A stretch of DNA of 64,000 bases, taken from assembly GCF_014203425.1 (NCBI RefSeq), contig NZ_JACHJC010000001.1:806001-870000 (forward strand), in the 5' to 3' direction. The notes under the pieces are model-generated. The model was given only the letters and a program-made list of their open reading frames with translations, was not told where the DNA came from and did not search any database. Both the position numbers and the translations under genes were made by a program. Source of the stretch: Micromonospora echinospora. GTDB taxonomy: Bacteria; Actinomycetota; Actinomycetes; Mycobacteriales; Micromonosporaceae. Of this stretch, positions 1 to 6,900 are shown one piece after another. Position 1 is the stretch's first letter, and each line of letters begins with the position of its first letter.

Positions 1-1
1 G

Positions 2-511
2 ATGGTCGGCGAGCTGGCCGGTGACCAGTGGAACGAGGGGGACGTCTCCTGCTCGGTGGTGCGCCGGGTGGCGCTGCCTGATGCGTTCTTCGCCGCCGAC
101 GGGCTGTTCCAGACGTTCCTCACCGTGCTGGACGAGTTCGGCCCGTACCCGGCGGTGATCAACCGGGAGCTGGAGCGCTTCCTGCCGTTCCTCGCCACCA
201 CGAAGATCCTGGTGGCAGCCGTACGCCGGGGCGTCGGCCGCGAGGTCGCGCACGAGGTGATCAAGGAGCACGCGGTCGCCGTGGCGCTGGCCATGCGGGA
301 GAAGGGCGCGGCCGAGAACGATCTGTTCGACCGCCTGGCCGCCGACGGCCGGCTGGGCCTGACCCGGGCCGAGATCGACACCCTGGTGGCCGACCGCAAC
401 GCCTTCGTCGGCGCCGCCGCCGACCAGGTCAACCGCGTGACCGCGAGGATCACCGGTGTGGTCGAGTCCCACCCCCAGGCGGCGACCTACTCCCCACCCC
501 CCATCCTCTGA
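2..511 (+). CDS. purB: Adenylosuccinate lyase, C-terminal part (5' end outside window)
   Basis: C-terminal 169 residues of PurB, which makes AICAR plus fumarate from SAICAR and AMP plus fumarate from adenylosuccinate. The reading frame is open to the window edge, so the start lies upstream and the first ATG at 2 is not a real start. The segment contains the QWNEGDVSCSVVRR stretch typical of actinobacterial PurB and a helical C-terminal region; the catalytic signature loop would be upstream. It stands just before the other purine genes (purS from 2344), although a convergent pair of unrelated genes intervenes. A conserved palindrome at 530-586 follows the stop by 18 nt and probably ends transcription. 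Identification is by family resemblance and is strong; only the fragment is visible. Confidence 0.9.
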   Translation: MVGELAGDQWNEGDVSCSVVRRVALPDAFFAADGLFQTFLTVLDEFGPYPAVINRELERFLPFLATTKILVAAVRRGVGREVAHEVIKEHAVAVALAMREKGAAENDLFDRLAADGRLGLTRAEIDTLVADRNAFVGAAADQVNRVTARITGVVESHPQAATYSPPPIL

Positions 512-529
512 CCCTCGCCCTCTTCTCGG

Positions 530-586
530 TGATCAAGGAGTTTGTGTCCTGCACGGAGCGCCGCAGTGACACAAACTCCTTGATCA
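530..586. repeat. Conserved 19-19-19 palindrome, copy 1
   Basis: Perfect inverted repeat with 19-bp arms (TGATCAAGGAGTTTGTGTC at 530-548 and its complement at 568-586) around a 19-nt loop. The same arms with a different 19-nt loop recur at 24972-25028. Both copies lie between convergent genes, so a bidirectional terminator role is likely. The strict conservation of the arm sequence suggests a dispersed family rather than an ordinary terminator. Neither copy is followed by a T-run. Confidence 0.8.
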
Positions 587-603
587 ACAGGGTGGTGGGG
601 CGG

Positions 604-1062
604 TCAGGTGCCGGTGGGGGTTTCGGCTGCCGAACTCAGGTTGGGGGCGCTCGCCGGTTCGGCGATGCCGCCGGGCGCGGAGGCGATCTCCGGCTCGTGG
701 GCGGTCTCGGCGGCGATCGCCGGCTGGTCCGGCGGCATGACGTCCGGCATCTTGGGCGCGACGATCACCGCCGTGCCGTACGCGCAGATCTCCATCCACA
801 TCTCGCCGCAGTCGCGGCTGTCGAAGCGCATGCCGATCACCGCGTTCGCGCCGAGGCGGCGGGCCTCCTCGCCGAGGCGGGCCACCGAGTCGGTACGCCA
901 CCGGGTCAGGTTGTCCGGCGCCAGCGGATCGTAGGCGCCACCGCGCAGGTTCTTGACCCCCTCGCGGTACGGGTTGCGGGTCCTCGCCATCGAGGAGACC
1001 ACTTCGCCGAGGATCTGGCGGATCTCGTAGCCGGGCAGTTGATCCGTCGTCACGACCAGCAC
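604..1062 (-). CDS. YbjQ (DUF74)-family protein
   Basis: About 152 residues. The core (VLVVTTDQLPGYEIRQ, then RNPYREGVKNLRGGAY, ARRLGANAVIGMRFD and a final GTAVIV strand) matches the YbjQ/UPF0145 family, small homo-oligomeric proteins annotated as heavy-metal-binding-domain-like but of unproven function. I place the start at the GTG at 1062 because family members begin at this strand; the frame is open further upstream (to 1188) without homology. A Pro/Ala-rich C-terminal tail of about 45 residues extends beyond the usual family length. The ribosome-binding site is weak (GGAA). The gene stands alone, convergent with purB across the palindrome. Confidence 0.75.
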   Translation of the reverse strand: MLVVTTDQLPGYEIRQILGEVVSSMARTRNPYREGVKNLRGGAYDPLAPDNLTRWRTDSVARLGEEARRLGANAVIGMRFDSRDCGEMWMEICAYGTAVIVAPKMPDVMPPDQPAIAAETAHEPEIASAPGGIAEPASAPNLSSAAETPTGT

Positions 1063-1135
1063 GTTTCCGATGCTGTCAGTCCCCGGCCGGGTGGTTCGCG
1101 AGCCGTGTTCAGCTGATCGCATGCTGAAAAACGAC

Positions 1136-1177
1136 GCGGCGCGGACGCCCGGGCTGCACCCGGCCGATCCGCGCCGC
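1136..1177 (-). terminator. Rho-independent terminator of the S1 protease gene
   Basis: Read on the minus strand, 10-bp GC arms (GCGGCGCGGA at 1136-1145, complement at 1168-1177) are followed by GTCGTTTTT. This is one of the few hairpins in the window with a proper T-run. It starts 14 nt after the protease stop codon. Confidence 0.8.
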
Positions 1178-1191
1178 ATCGGCATCAACCG

Positions 1192-1875
1192 TCAGACACC
1201 GGCCGTCGAGGTGATCCAGGACCGGTTGTACGCGACACTGCCGTAGTTCTGGATGCTCTGGCCGTCGGCGGTGGAGGCGACGCCGACCTGCTGGCCGTTG
1301 TAGAACTGCGGGCCGCCCGAGTCGCCCCGCCAGGCGTTGCCGTTGACCCGGGTGCTCCGGATCGCCTGGCCGCCGTACGCGTCGGTGACGCTGGTGCTGG
1401 TCACCCGTACGCTCGCGGTCTTGAGCTGGGGCGACGCGCCGCAACCGCTGTAGCAGGTCATGCCCCAGCCGTAGATGGTGTTGGTCGAGCCGACCGGCGG
1501 GTTGCTGCGGGCCAGCGTGACCGCGGAGGTGCTCACCGTGCTCGACAGGCGCAGCAGGGCCAGGTCGTAGCGGGTGTAGGAGGCGCTCACCGTGCGGGTG
1601 ACGCCGCCCGAGGCGTAGTAGACGCTGCCGACCCGCACGGACATGGTGCCGCTGACGCAGTGCCGGGCGGTGAGCACCCACTGGGGCGCGATCACGCTGC
1701 CGGAGCAGGTGAACGAGCCGTTGCTGAAGACGGCGGCGGCCCACGGGGCGGACGAGACGGTGCCGCCACCGATGATCGGCTGCGGGCCGGCCGGCGCGGC
1801 GGTGGCGCCGGAGGCGGTGGCCAGGACACCGGCCAGCGCGGTGGTCAGCACGGCGAGCAGGGGACGGAGGCGCAT
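1192..1875 (-). CDS. Secreted S1 (trypsin-like) serine protease
   Basis: 227-residue extracellular protease. A Sec signal peptide (MRLRPLL start, hydrophobic core, cleavage near residue 27, ATAA-PAG) is followed by a short pro-segment and IIGG at 34-37, the classical activation site of chymotrypsin-fold enzymes. The triad is visible: His72 in TARHC, Asp104 in YDLALL and Ser186 in GDSGGP. Cysteine pairs near 57/73 and 141/145 fit disulfides. The start at 1875 is the ATG that gives a compact signal peptide, with AGGAG-like bases upstream; in-frame starts further up would mask it. Its size is typical of streptogrisin/trypsin-like actinomycete proteases without extra domains. It is monocistronic, with its own terminator. 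Confidence 0.9.
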   Translation of the reverse strand: MRLRPLLAVLTTALAGVLATASGATAAPAGPQPIIGGGTVSSAPWAAAVFSNGSFTCSGSVIAPQWVLTARHCVSGTMSVRVGSVYYASGGVTRTVSASYTRYDLALLRLSSTVSTSAVTLARSNPPVGSTNTIYGWGMTCYSGCGASPQLKTASVRVTSTSVTDAYGGQAIRSTRVNGNAWRGDSGGPQFYNGQQVGVASTADGQSIQNYGSVAYNRSWITSTAGV

Positions 1876-2343
1876 GTCGGGGCTCCTTCTGCGCGACGCC
1901 CGGGGTTGCCGGGCAGGGGGTGACACCCGCCGGGTGGGGTGAGCCGGCGAGAGGCGTCGATCGAGTGCATCGACATCTGACGATGCATGCTACGGGTGTG
2001 CCATGCGGTGTCACAAGAGATGAATCGAACAACGCCGATGGCGTGATGTCCGACGCGCGCCGCGCCGACGCGCTGTCGGATACCTGTCCAAGCTGGGGCG
2101 TTTCGCGGCAGAATGCCTGCTAGGAGGGGGTGCGGAGGGTCACCCACAGGCACCGAGCGCAACGAATTCGCATCGACGCCGCAACGAACGGGCAACGGTG
2201 TCCGGCCGGCGTCGCCGGTCCCGCCGAGCACTGCCGGAAGTGCCCCCGGCCGGTTCGGGCCGGGCGGTATCTGCCAGGTAGGCTGGCTGCGCTCGCCCGA
2301 TAGTGGGCCGGCACCCAACTGCGTACACAGTCAGGAGTGCCCC
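1876..2343. other. Divergent intergenic region, protease / purS
   Basis: 468 bp with no convincing gene. It holds a 7-bp inverted repeat (TGCATCG at 1966-1972, CGATGCA at 1981-1987) 90 bp upstream of the protease start, a plausible operator. GC-rich complementary stretches occur near 2046-2080. An actinobacterial -10-like TAGGCT lies at 2279-2284, about 60 bp before purS. Short open frames here have no ribosome-binding site or family resemblance. I see no recognisable riboswitch. Confidence 0.4.
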
Positions 2344-2607
2344 GTGCCTCGCGTCGTAGTCGACGTCATGCTCAAGCCCGAGATCCTCGATCCGCAGGGC
2401 CAGGCCGTCGCAAACGCGCTGCCCCGGCTCGGCGTCAGTGACGTCGCCTCGGTTCGGATCGGCAGGCGGATCGAGATCGAGTTCACCGGCGAACCGGACC
2501 TGGACCGGGCCCGCGAGATCGCCGACAAGCTGCTGGCCAACCCGGTCATCGAGGACTTCACCGTCCGCGTGGTCAACGCCGACGAGACCGCGGGCGCGCA
2601 GTCGTGA
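2344..2607 (+). CDS. purS: Phosphoribosylformylglycinamidine synthase subunit PurS
   Basis: 87-residue PurS, the small structural subunit that bridges PurQ and PurL in the multi-subunit FGAM synthase (step 4 of purine synthesis). It begins [18 protein letters not shown], the characteristic first strand, and continues with a single small alpha/beta domain ending near VEDF-type residues (here IEDFTVRVV). The start is GTG at 2344 with CAGGAG at 2332-2337; the longer open frame upstream lacks homology. It overlaps purQ by 4 bp (GTGA), so the subunits are translationally coupled. Length is standard. Confidence 0.95.
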   Translation: MPRVVVDVMLKPEILDPQGQAVANALPRLGVSDVASVRIGRRIEIEFTGEPDLDRAREIADKLLANPVIEDFTVRVVNADETAGAQS

Positions 2608-3287
2608 CCGCCCGGGTCGGTGTGGTGACCTTCCCCGGCTCGCTCGACGACGGGGACGCGGCCCGGGCCGTGCGGATCGCCGGCGCCGAGGCGGTCCGGC
2701 TCTGGCACGGCGACCCGGACCTGCACGGGGTGGACGCCGTCGTCCTGCCCGGCGGCTTCTCCTACGGTGACTACCTGCGCTGCGGCGCCATCGCCCGGTT
2801 CGCCCCGGTGATGGAGACGATCGTCCAGGCCGCCCGCGGCGGCCTGCCGGTGCTCGGCATCTGCAACGGCTTCCAGATCCTCTGCGAGGCGCACCTGCTG
2901 CCCGGCGCGCTCACCCGCAACCAGCACCTGCACTTCCGCAACCGGGACCAGGTCCTGCGCATCGAGGGCACCGGCACCGCCTGGACCAACGCGTTCCAGC
3001 CGGGCCAGGAGGTGCTCATTCCGGTCAAGAACGGCGAGGGCTGCTACGTCGCCGACTCCGCGACGCTCGACCGGCTGGAGGGCGAGGGCCGCGTCGTCGC
3101 CCGGTACGTCGGCGGCAACCCCAACGGATCGCTGCGCGACATCGCCGCGATCACCAACGAGGCCGGCAACGTGGTCGGCATCATGCCGCACCCCGAGCAC
3201 GCGGTGGAGGCGCTCACCGGCCCGTCCCTGGACGGCCTCGGCTTCTTCACCTCGGTGCTCAAGCACCTGGTGGGAGCGCCGGCGTGA
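2604..3287 (+). CDS. purQ: FGAM synthase glutaminase subunit PurQ
   Basis: 227-residue class I glutamine amidotransferase that hydrolyses glutamine and channels ammonia to PurL. The catalytic triad is visible: nucleophile Cys87 in GICNGFQ, and His196 and Glu198 in [22 protein letters not shown] (49-64) is the family fingerprint. The GTG start overlaps the purS stop. The stop at 3285-3287 shares bases with an ATG of a 22-codon frame that leads exactly into purL. Length matches the family. Confidence 0.96.
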   Translation: MTARVGVVTFPGSLDDGDAARAVRIAGAEAVRLWHGDPDLHGVDAVVLPGGFSYGDYLRCGAIARFAPVMETIVQAARGGLPVLGICNGFQILCEAHLLPGALTRNQHLHFRNRDQVLRIEGTGTAWTNAFQPGQEVLIPVKNGEGCYVADSATLDRLEGEGRVVARYVGGNPNGSLRDIAAITNEAGNVVGIMPHPEHAVEALTGPSLDGLGFFTSVLKHLVGAPA

Positions 3288-3355
3288 TGGTGGCCGTGAT
3301 CATCGGTCGGCTCATCCGCCGCACCGGCGGCGAGCGCAACAAGGAGACGTCATGA
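3287..3355 (+). CDS. Candidate 22-residue coupling ORF between purQ and purL
   Basis: ATG at 3287 shares its A with the purQ stop (TGATG). The frame runs 22 codons and its TGA at 3353-3355 overlaps the purL ATG at 3352 (ATGA). GGGAG lies about 10 nt upstream of the ATG. The peptide starts [12 protein letters not shown]: a short hydrophobic start, then basic residues. It has no homology I recognise. It could be a translated leader that keeps ribosomes moving between purQ and purL, or chance in a 64-bp gap. The double stop/start overlap favours translation but does not prove it. Confidence 0.35.
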   Translation: MVAVIIGRLIRRTGGERNKETS

Positions 3356-6048
3356 CCACCCATCCGGACCCGGCCCTGCGGGAGCCGCAGGGCGGCCCGA
3401 CCGACGAGTGGGCGCCGGGCGTGGACACCGTCCCCCGGGCCGCCGAGACGCCGGAAGAGCTTCAGCCGTACGCCGAGCTGGGCCTCCTCGACGACGAGTA
3501 CGACCGGATCCGGCACATCCTCGGCCGCCGGCCGACCCAGGCCGAGCTGGCCATGTACTCGATCATGTGGAGCGAGCACTGCTCCTACAAGTCGAGCAAG
3601 GTGCACCTGCGCCAGTTCGGTGAGAAGGCCCCGCCGAGCGACCGGCTGCTCGCCGGCATCGGGGAGAACGCCGGCGTGGTCCAGGTCTCCGACGAGCTGG
3701 CGGTGACCTTCAAGGTCGAGTCGCACAACCACCCGAGCTTCGTCGAGCCGTACCAGGGCGCGGCGACCGGCGTCGGCGGCATCGTCCGCGACATCCTCGC
3801 CATGGGCGCCCGCCCGGTGGCCGTGATGGACCCGCTGCGCTTCGGCGCGGCCGACCACCCGGACACCGCCCGGGTGCTGCCCGGCGTGGTCGCCGGCGTC
3901 GGCGGCTACGGCAACTGCCTCGGCCTGCCCAACATCGGCGGCGAGGTCGTCTTCGACCCCTGCTACCAGGGCAACCCGCTGGTCAACGCGCTCTGCCTGG
4001 GCGTGCTGCCGGTCGACCGGCTGCAGAAGAAGGACGCCACCGGCCCCGGCAACATCGTGGTGCTGATGGGCGCCAAGACCGGCCGCGACGGCATCGGCGG
4101 CGTGTCGGTGCTGGCCAGCGCCACCTTCGACGAGGGCAGCGAGCAGCGCCGCCCGTCCGTGCAGGTCGGCGACCCGTTCATGGAGAAGCTGCTGATCGAG
4201 GCGTGCCTGGAGCTGTACGACGCCGAACTGGTCGTCGGCATCCAGGACCTCGGCGGCGCCGGTCTGACCTGCGCCCTCACCGAGACCGCCGCCTCGGCCG
4301 GCACCGGCATGCGGGTGTGGCTGGAGCGCGTGCCGCTGCGCGAGCCGTCGATGGAGCCGCACGAGATCCTGGCCAGTGAGTCCCAGGAGCGGATGCTGCT
4401 CGTCGTCTCCCCGGACAAGCTCGACGCGGTGCTCAAGACCGCCGAGAAGTGGGGCGTCTGGGCCACCGCCATCGGCGAGGTCACCGCGCCGTCCCCGGAC
4501 GGCCGGCCGGGCCGCCTGGTCGTCACCTGGCGCGACCAGCTCGTGGTGGACGTGCCGCCGGGCTCGCTCGTCGACGACGGCCCGGTCTACGCCCGGCCGA
4601 TGCGCGAGCCGGCCGACCTGATCCTGCTCCAGGCCGACCGCGCCGAGACCCTGCCCCGGCCGAACACCCCGGAGGCGCTCCGGGAGACCGTGCTGCGCAT
4701 GATCGCGTCGCCGAACCTGGCCGACAAGACCTGGGTCACCGAGCAGTACGACCGCTACGTGCTCGGCAACACCGTGCTCGCCCAGCCGGAGGACTCCGGC
4801 GTGATCCGGATCGACGAGCGCAGCGGCCTCGGCGTCGCGCTCTCCGTCGACGGCAACGGCCGGTACGCCCGCCTCGACCCGTACCACGGCACGAAGCTGG
4901 CGCTGGCCGAGGCGTACCGGAACGTGGCGGTGACCGGCGCGAAGCCGATCGCCGTGACCAACTGCCTGAACTTCGGCTCGCCGGAGGACCCGGGCGTGAT
5001 GTGGCAGTTCGCCGAGGCCGTGCGCGGCCTGGCGGACGGCTGCCTGGAGCTGGGCATCCCGGTGACCGGCGGCAACGTCAGCTTCTACAACCAGACCGGC
5101 GCCGCGGCCATCCACCCGACCCCGGTGGTCGGCGTGCTCGGCGTGCTCGACGACGTGGCGAACCGGGTGCCGATGGGCTTCGTGCCCCGGGCGGCCGGTG
5201 ACCACGACCAGCTCTTCCTGCTGGGCGAGACGCACGTCGAGCTGTCCGGCTCGGAGTGGGCCTGGGTGACCCACGAGCACCTGGGCGGCATCCCGCCGCA
5301 GGTCGACCTGGCCCGCGAGCGTCAGCTCGCCGAGCTGCTGGCCGAGGCGGCCCGCGTCGGGCACCTCAGCTCGGCGCACGACCTCTCCGACGGCGGCCTG
5401 GCGCAGAGCCTTGTCGAGTCGGCCCTGCGCCAAGGCGTCGGCGCCCGGGTCGTCGTGCCGGAGCACTTCGCCGGTGGCTCGATGCCGTTCGTCTTCCTGT
5501 TCAGCGAGTCCGCCGGCCGGGCGCTGGTGTCGGTGCCGCGCGGGCACGAGAAGGCGTTCACCGCCCTCTGCGCCGAGCGCGGCGTGCCGTGGGAGTTCGT
5601 CGGCGTCACCGACCCGGCCTCCGGCGCGCTGGAGGTGCACGGCCAGTTCCGGATCGGCCTGGACGAGCTGCGCGAGGCACACACCGGCACGCTGCCGCGC
5701 CTGTTCGGCGCGGCCGAGGCGGCGCGGGTGGAGGTGGCGGCCACCCGTACCGGGACCACCACCGTGGTCCCGGCCACCGCCGAGCAGCCGATCGGTGTGG
5801 ACCCGGCCGAGGTCGTCTCCGAGCCGATCGCCGAGGCGGGCACCGACGACTCGTCGGCCGGGGCGCCCGCGCCGGACGCGGCCGGCGCGGGCGCCCCGGC
5901 CGCGTCCGAGGCTGACTCCGGCGTACCCGCTGCGGCGGAGCCCGCCGCCGAGGCGCGGGACGAGACCGCGCCGGCCGCCGACACGAACCCGGCGCAGGAC
6001 GGGTCCGACGGCCCGGCTCCCGGTGAGCCGGCGCCGGACCAGCGCTGA
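3352..6048 (+). CDS. purL: FGAM synthase subunit PurL, with an unusual C-terminal tail
   Basis: 898-residue small-type PurL, the ATP-dependent synthase that converts FGAR plus ammonia to FGAM with PurQ and PurS. Visible features are the N-terminal [12 protein letters not shown] motif, ESHNHPS, the GGxG-rich nucleotide regions ([16 protein letters not shown]), [14 protein letters not shown], and the second half with NCLNFG and [12 protein letters not shown]. Translation starts at ATG 3352 with AAGGAG upstream. Family members of this type are about 740-770 residues long. Here homology ends near residue 790, and a tail of about 110 residues rich in Ala, Pro, Glu and Asp follows. The tail has no predicted fold and looks like a disordered extension. 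The downstream gene starts at the very end of purL. Confidence 0.95.
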   Translation: MTTHPDPALREPQGGPTDEWAPGVDTVPRAAETPEELQPYAELGLLDDEYDRIRHILGRRPTQAELAMYSIMWSEHCSYKSSKVHLRQFGEKAPPSDRLLAGIGENAGVVQVSDELAVTFKVESHNHPSFVEPYQGAATGVGGIVRDILAMGARPVAVMDPLRFGAADHPDTARVLPGVVAGVGGYGNCLGLPNIGGEVVFDPCYQGNPLVNALCLGVLPVDRLQKKDATGPGNIVVLMGAKTGRDGIGGVSVLASATFDEGSEQRRPSVQVGDPFMEKLLIEACLELYDAELVVGIQDLGGAGLTCALTETAASAGTGMRVWLERVPLREPSMEPHEILASESQERMLLVVSPDKLDAVLKTAEKWGVWATAIGEVTAPSPDGRPGRLVVTWRDQLVVDVPPGSLVDDGPVYARPMREPADLILLQADRAETLPRPNTPEALRETVLRMIASPNLADKTWVTEQYDRYVLGNTVLAQPEDSGVIRIDERSGLGVALSVDGNGRYARLDPYHGTKLALAEAYRNVAVTGAKPIAVTNCLNFGSPEDPGVMWQFAEAVRGLADGCLELGIPVTGGNVSFYNQTGAAAIHPTPVVGVLGVLDDVANRVPMGFVPRAAGDHDQLFLLGETHVELSGSEWAWVTHEHLGGIPPQVDLARERQLAELLAEAARVGHLSSAHDLSDGGLAQSLVESALRQGVGARVVVPEHFAGGSMPFVFLFSESAGRALVSVPRGHEKAFTALCAERGVPWEFVGVTDPASGALEVHGQFRIGLDELREAHTGTLPRLFGAAEAARVEVAATRTGTTTVVPATAEQPIGVDPAEVVSEPIAEAGTDDSSAGAPAPDAAGAGAPAASEADSGVPAAAEPAAEARDETAPAADTNPAQDGSDGPAPGEPAPDQR

Positions 6049-6058
6049 GGCCCGGGCC

Positions 6059-6808
6059 TTGGCCGTTTTCGCCCAGCCCGGCGCCGGTGCCCGGTTCGAC
6101 TGGGGACTGACCGGGGCGGCGGAACTCGGCCGGGTCTGCGCCGCCCTGGTGGTGGTGGACGTGCTGTCGTTCACCACCGCCGTGGAGGTCGCGGTGAGCC
6201 GCGGTATGCGGGTGCACCCGTTCCCGTGGGGCGAGCAGGCCGCCGACTACGCCCGCCGGATCGGCGCCGTCGCGGCGGTGGGCCGCCGGAGGACGACAGC
6301 GGAGCACCCGTGGTCGCTCTCCCCGGCGGCGCTGCGGGCCGCGCCTGCCGTCGCCGACCTGGTGCTGCCGTCGCCGAACGGCTCGGCGATCAGCGCCGCC
6401 GCGAGCACCACCGGCGTGCCGGTGGTCGCGGCCTGCCTGCGCAACGCGCGCGCCGTCGGGCACTGGCTCCGCACCCAGGGGTACGGTTCGACCGACGCTC
6501 CCGTGGGTGTCGTGGCGGCCGGGGAACGCTGGCCCGACGGGTCACTGCGGCCGTGCGTGGAGGACCAGCTCGGCGCGGCCTGCGTGCTCGACGCGCTCGC
6601 CGGGGTACCCGGTGGGCTCTCGGTGGAGGCCGCGATGGCGCTGGCCGCGCTCGCCAGCACCCCTGATGTGCCGGCGGCGGTGCGGGGGTGCGTGTCCGGC
6701 CGGGAACTCGCCGAGGGTGGCTTCGCCGAGGACGTCGACGTCGCGACCGAGGTCGGCGTCTCCGACGTGGTGCCGGTGCTCCGCCAGGACTACTTCGCCG
6801 CGGCCTGA
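6059..6808 (+). CDS. ComB-like (2-phosphosulfolactate phosphatase family) protein
   Basis: About 249 residues. VVVDVLSFTTAVEVAVSRG near the N-terminus, LPSPNGSA in the middle and GERWPDGSLRPCVEDQLGA toward the C-terminus are hallmarks of the ComB fold (Mg-dependent phosphatase family named after coenzyme M synthesis). Actinomycetes lack coenzyme M, so the true substrate here is unknown. I chose TTG at 6059 (GAGG 8 nt upstream, 10 nt after the purL stop). A GTG at 6023 overlapping purL is the alternative; the difference is 12 residues outside the homologous FDWG region. It is probably cotranscribed with purL and ends at a strong hairpin. Confidence 0.8.
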   Translation: MAVFAQPGAGARFDWGLTGAAELGRVCAALVVVDVLSFTTAVEVAVSRGMRVHPFPWGEQAADYARRIGAVAAVGRRRTTAEHPWSLSPAALRAAPAVADLVLPSPNGSAISAAASTTGVPVVAACLRNARAVGHWLRTQGYGSTDAPVGVVAAGERWPDGSLRPCVEDQLGAACVLDALAGVPGGLSVEAAMALAALASTPDVPAAVRGCVSGRELAEGGFAEDVDVATEVGVSDVVPVLRQDYFAAA

Positions 6809-6848
6809 GCCTCCGCTTCCGCTGCCCGCGCGACGGGGCGTATCGACA

Positions 6849-6882
6849 ACTGTGGCCGCCCGCAAGCGCGGGCGGCCACAGT
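6849..6882. terminator. Bidirectional hairpin terminator
   Basis: Perfect 15-bp arms (ACTGTGGCCGCCCGC at 6849-6863, complement 6868-6882) with a 4-nt loop. It lies between the convergent ComB-like gene and the Gly/Tyr-repeat gene and has no T-run. Confidence 0.75.
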
Positions 6883-6900
6883 CGTGCGTGCTGATTCGGG

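Noticed and set aside
1876..2343. Purine riboswitch before purS
   Set aside because: No conserved aptamer core can be found; only short inverted repeats are seen.
3259..6177. 972-codon open frame antisense to purL
   Set aside because: Arg/Gly/Ala/His-rich shadow of purL; no ribosome-binding site or domain; caused by GC bias at third positions.
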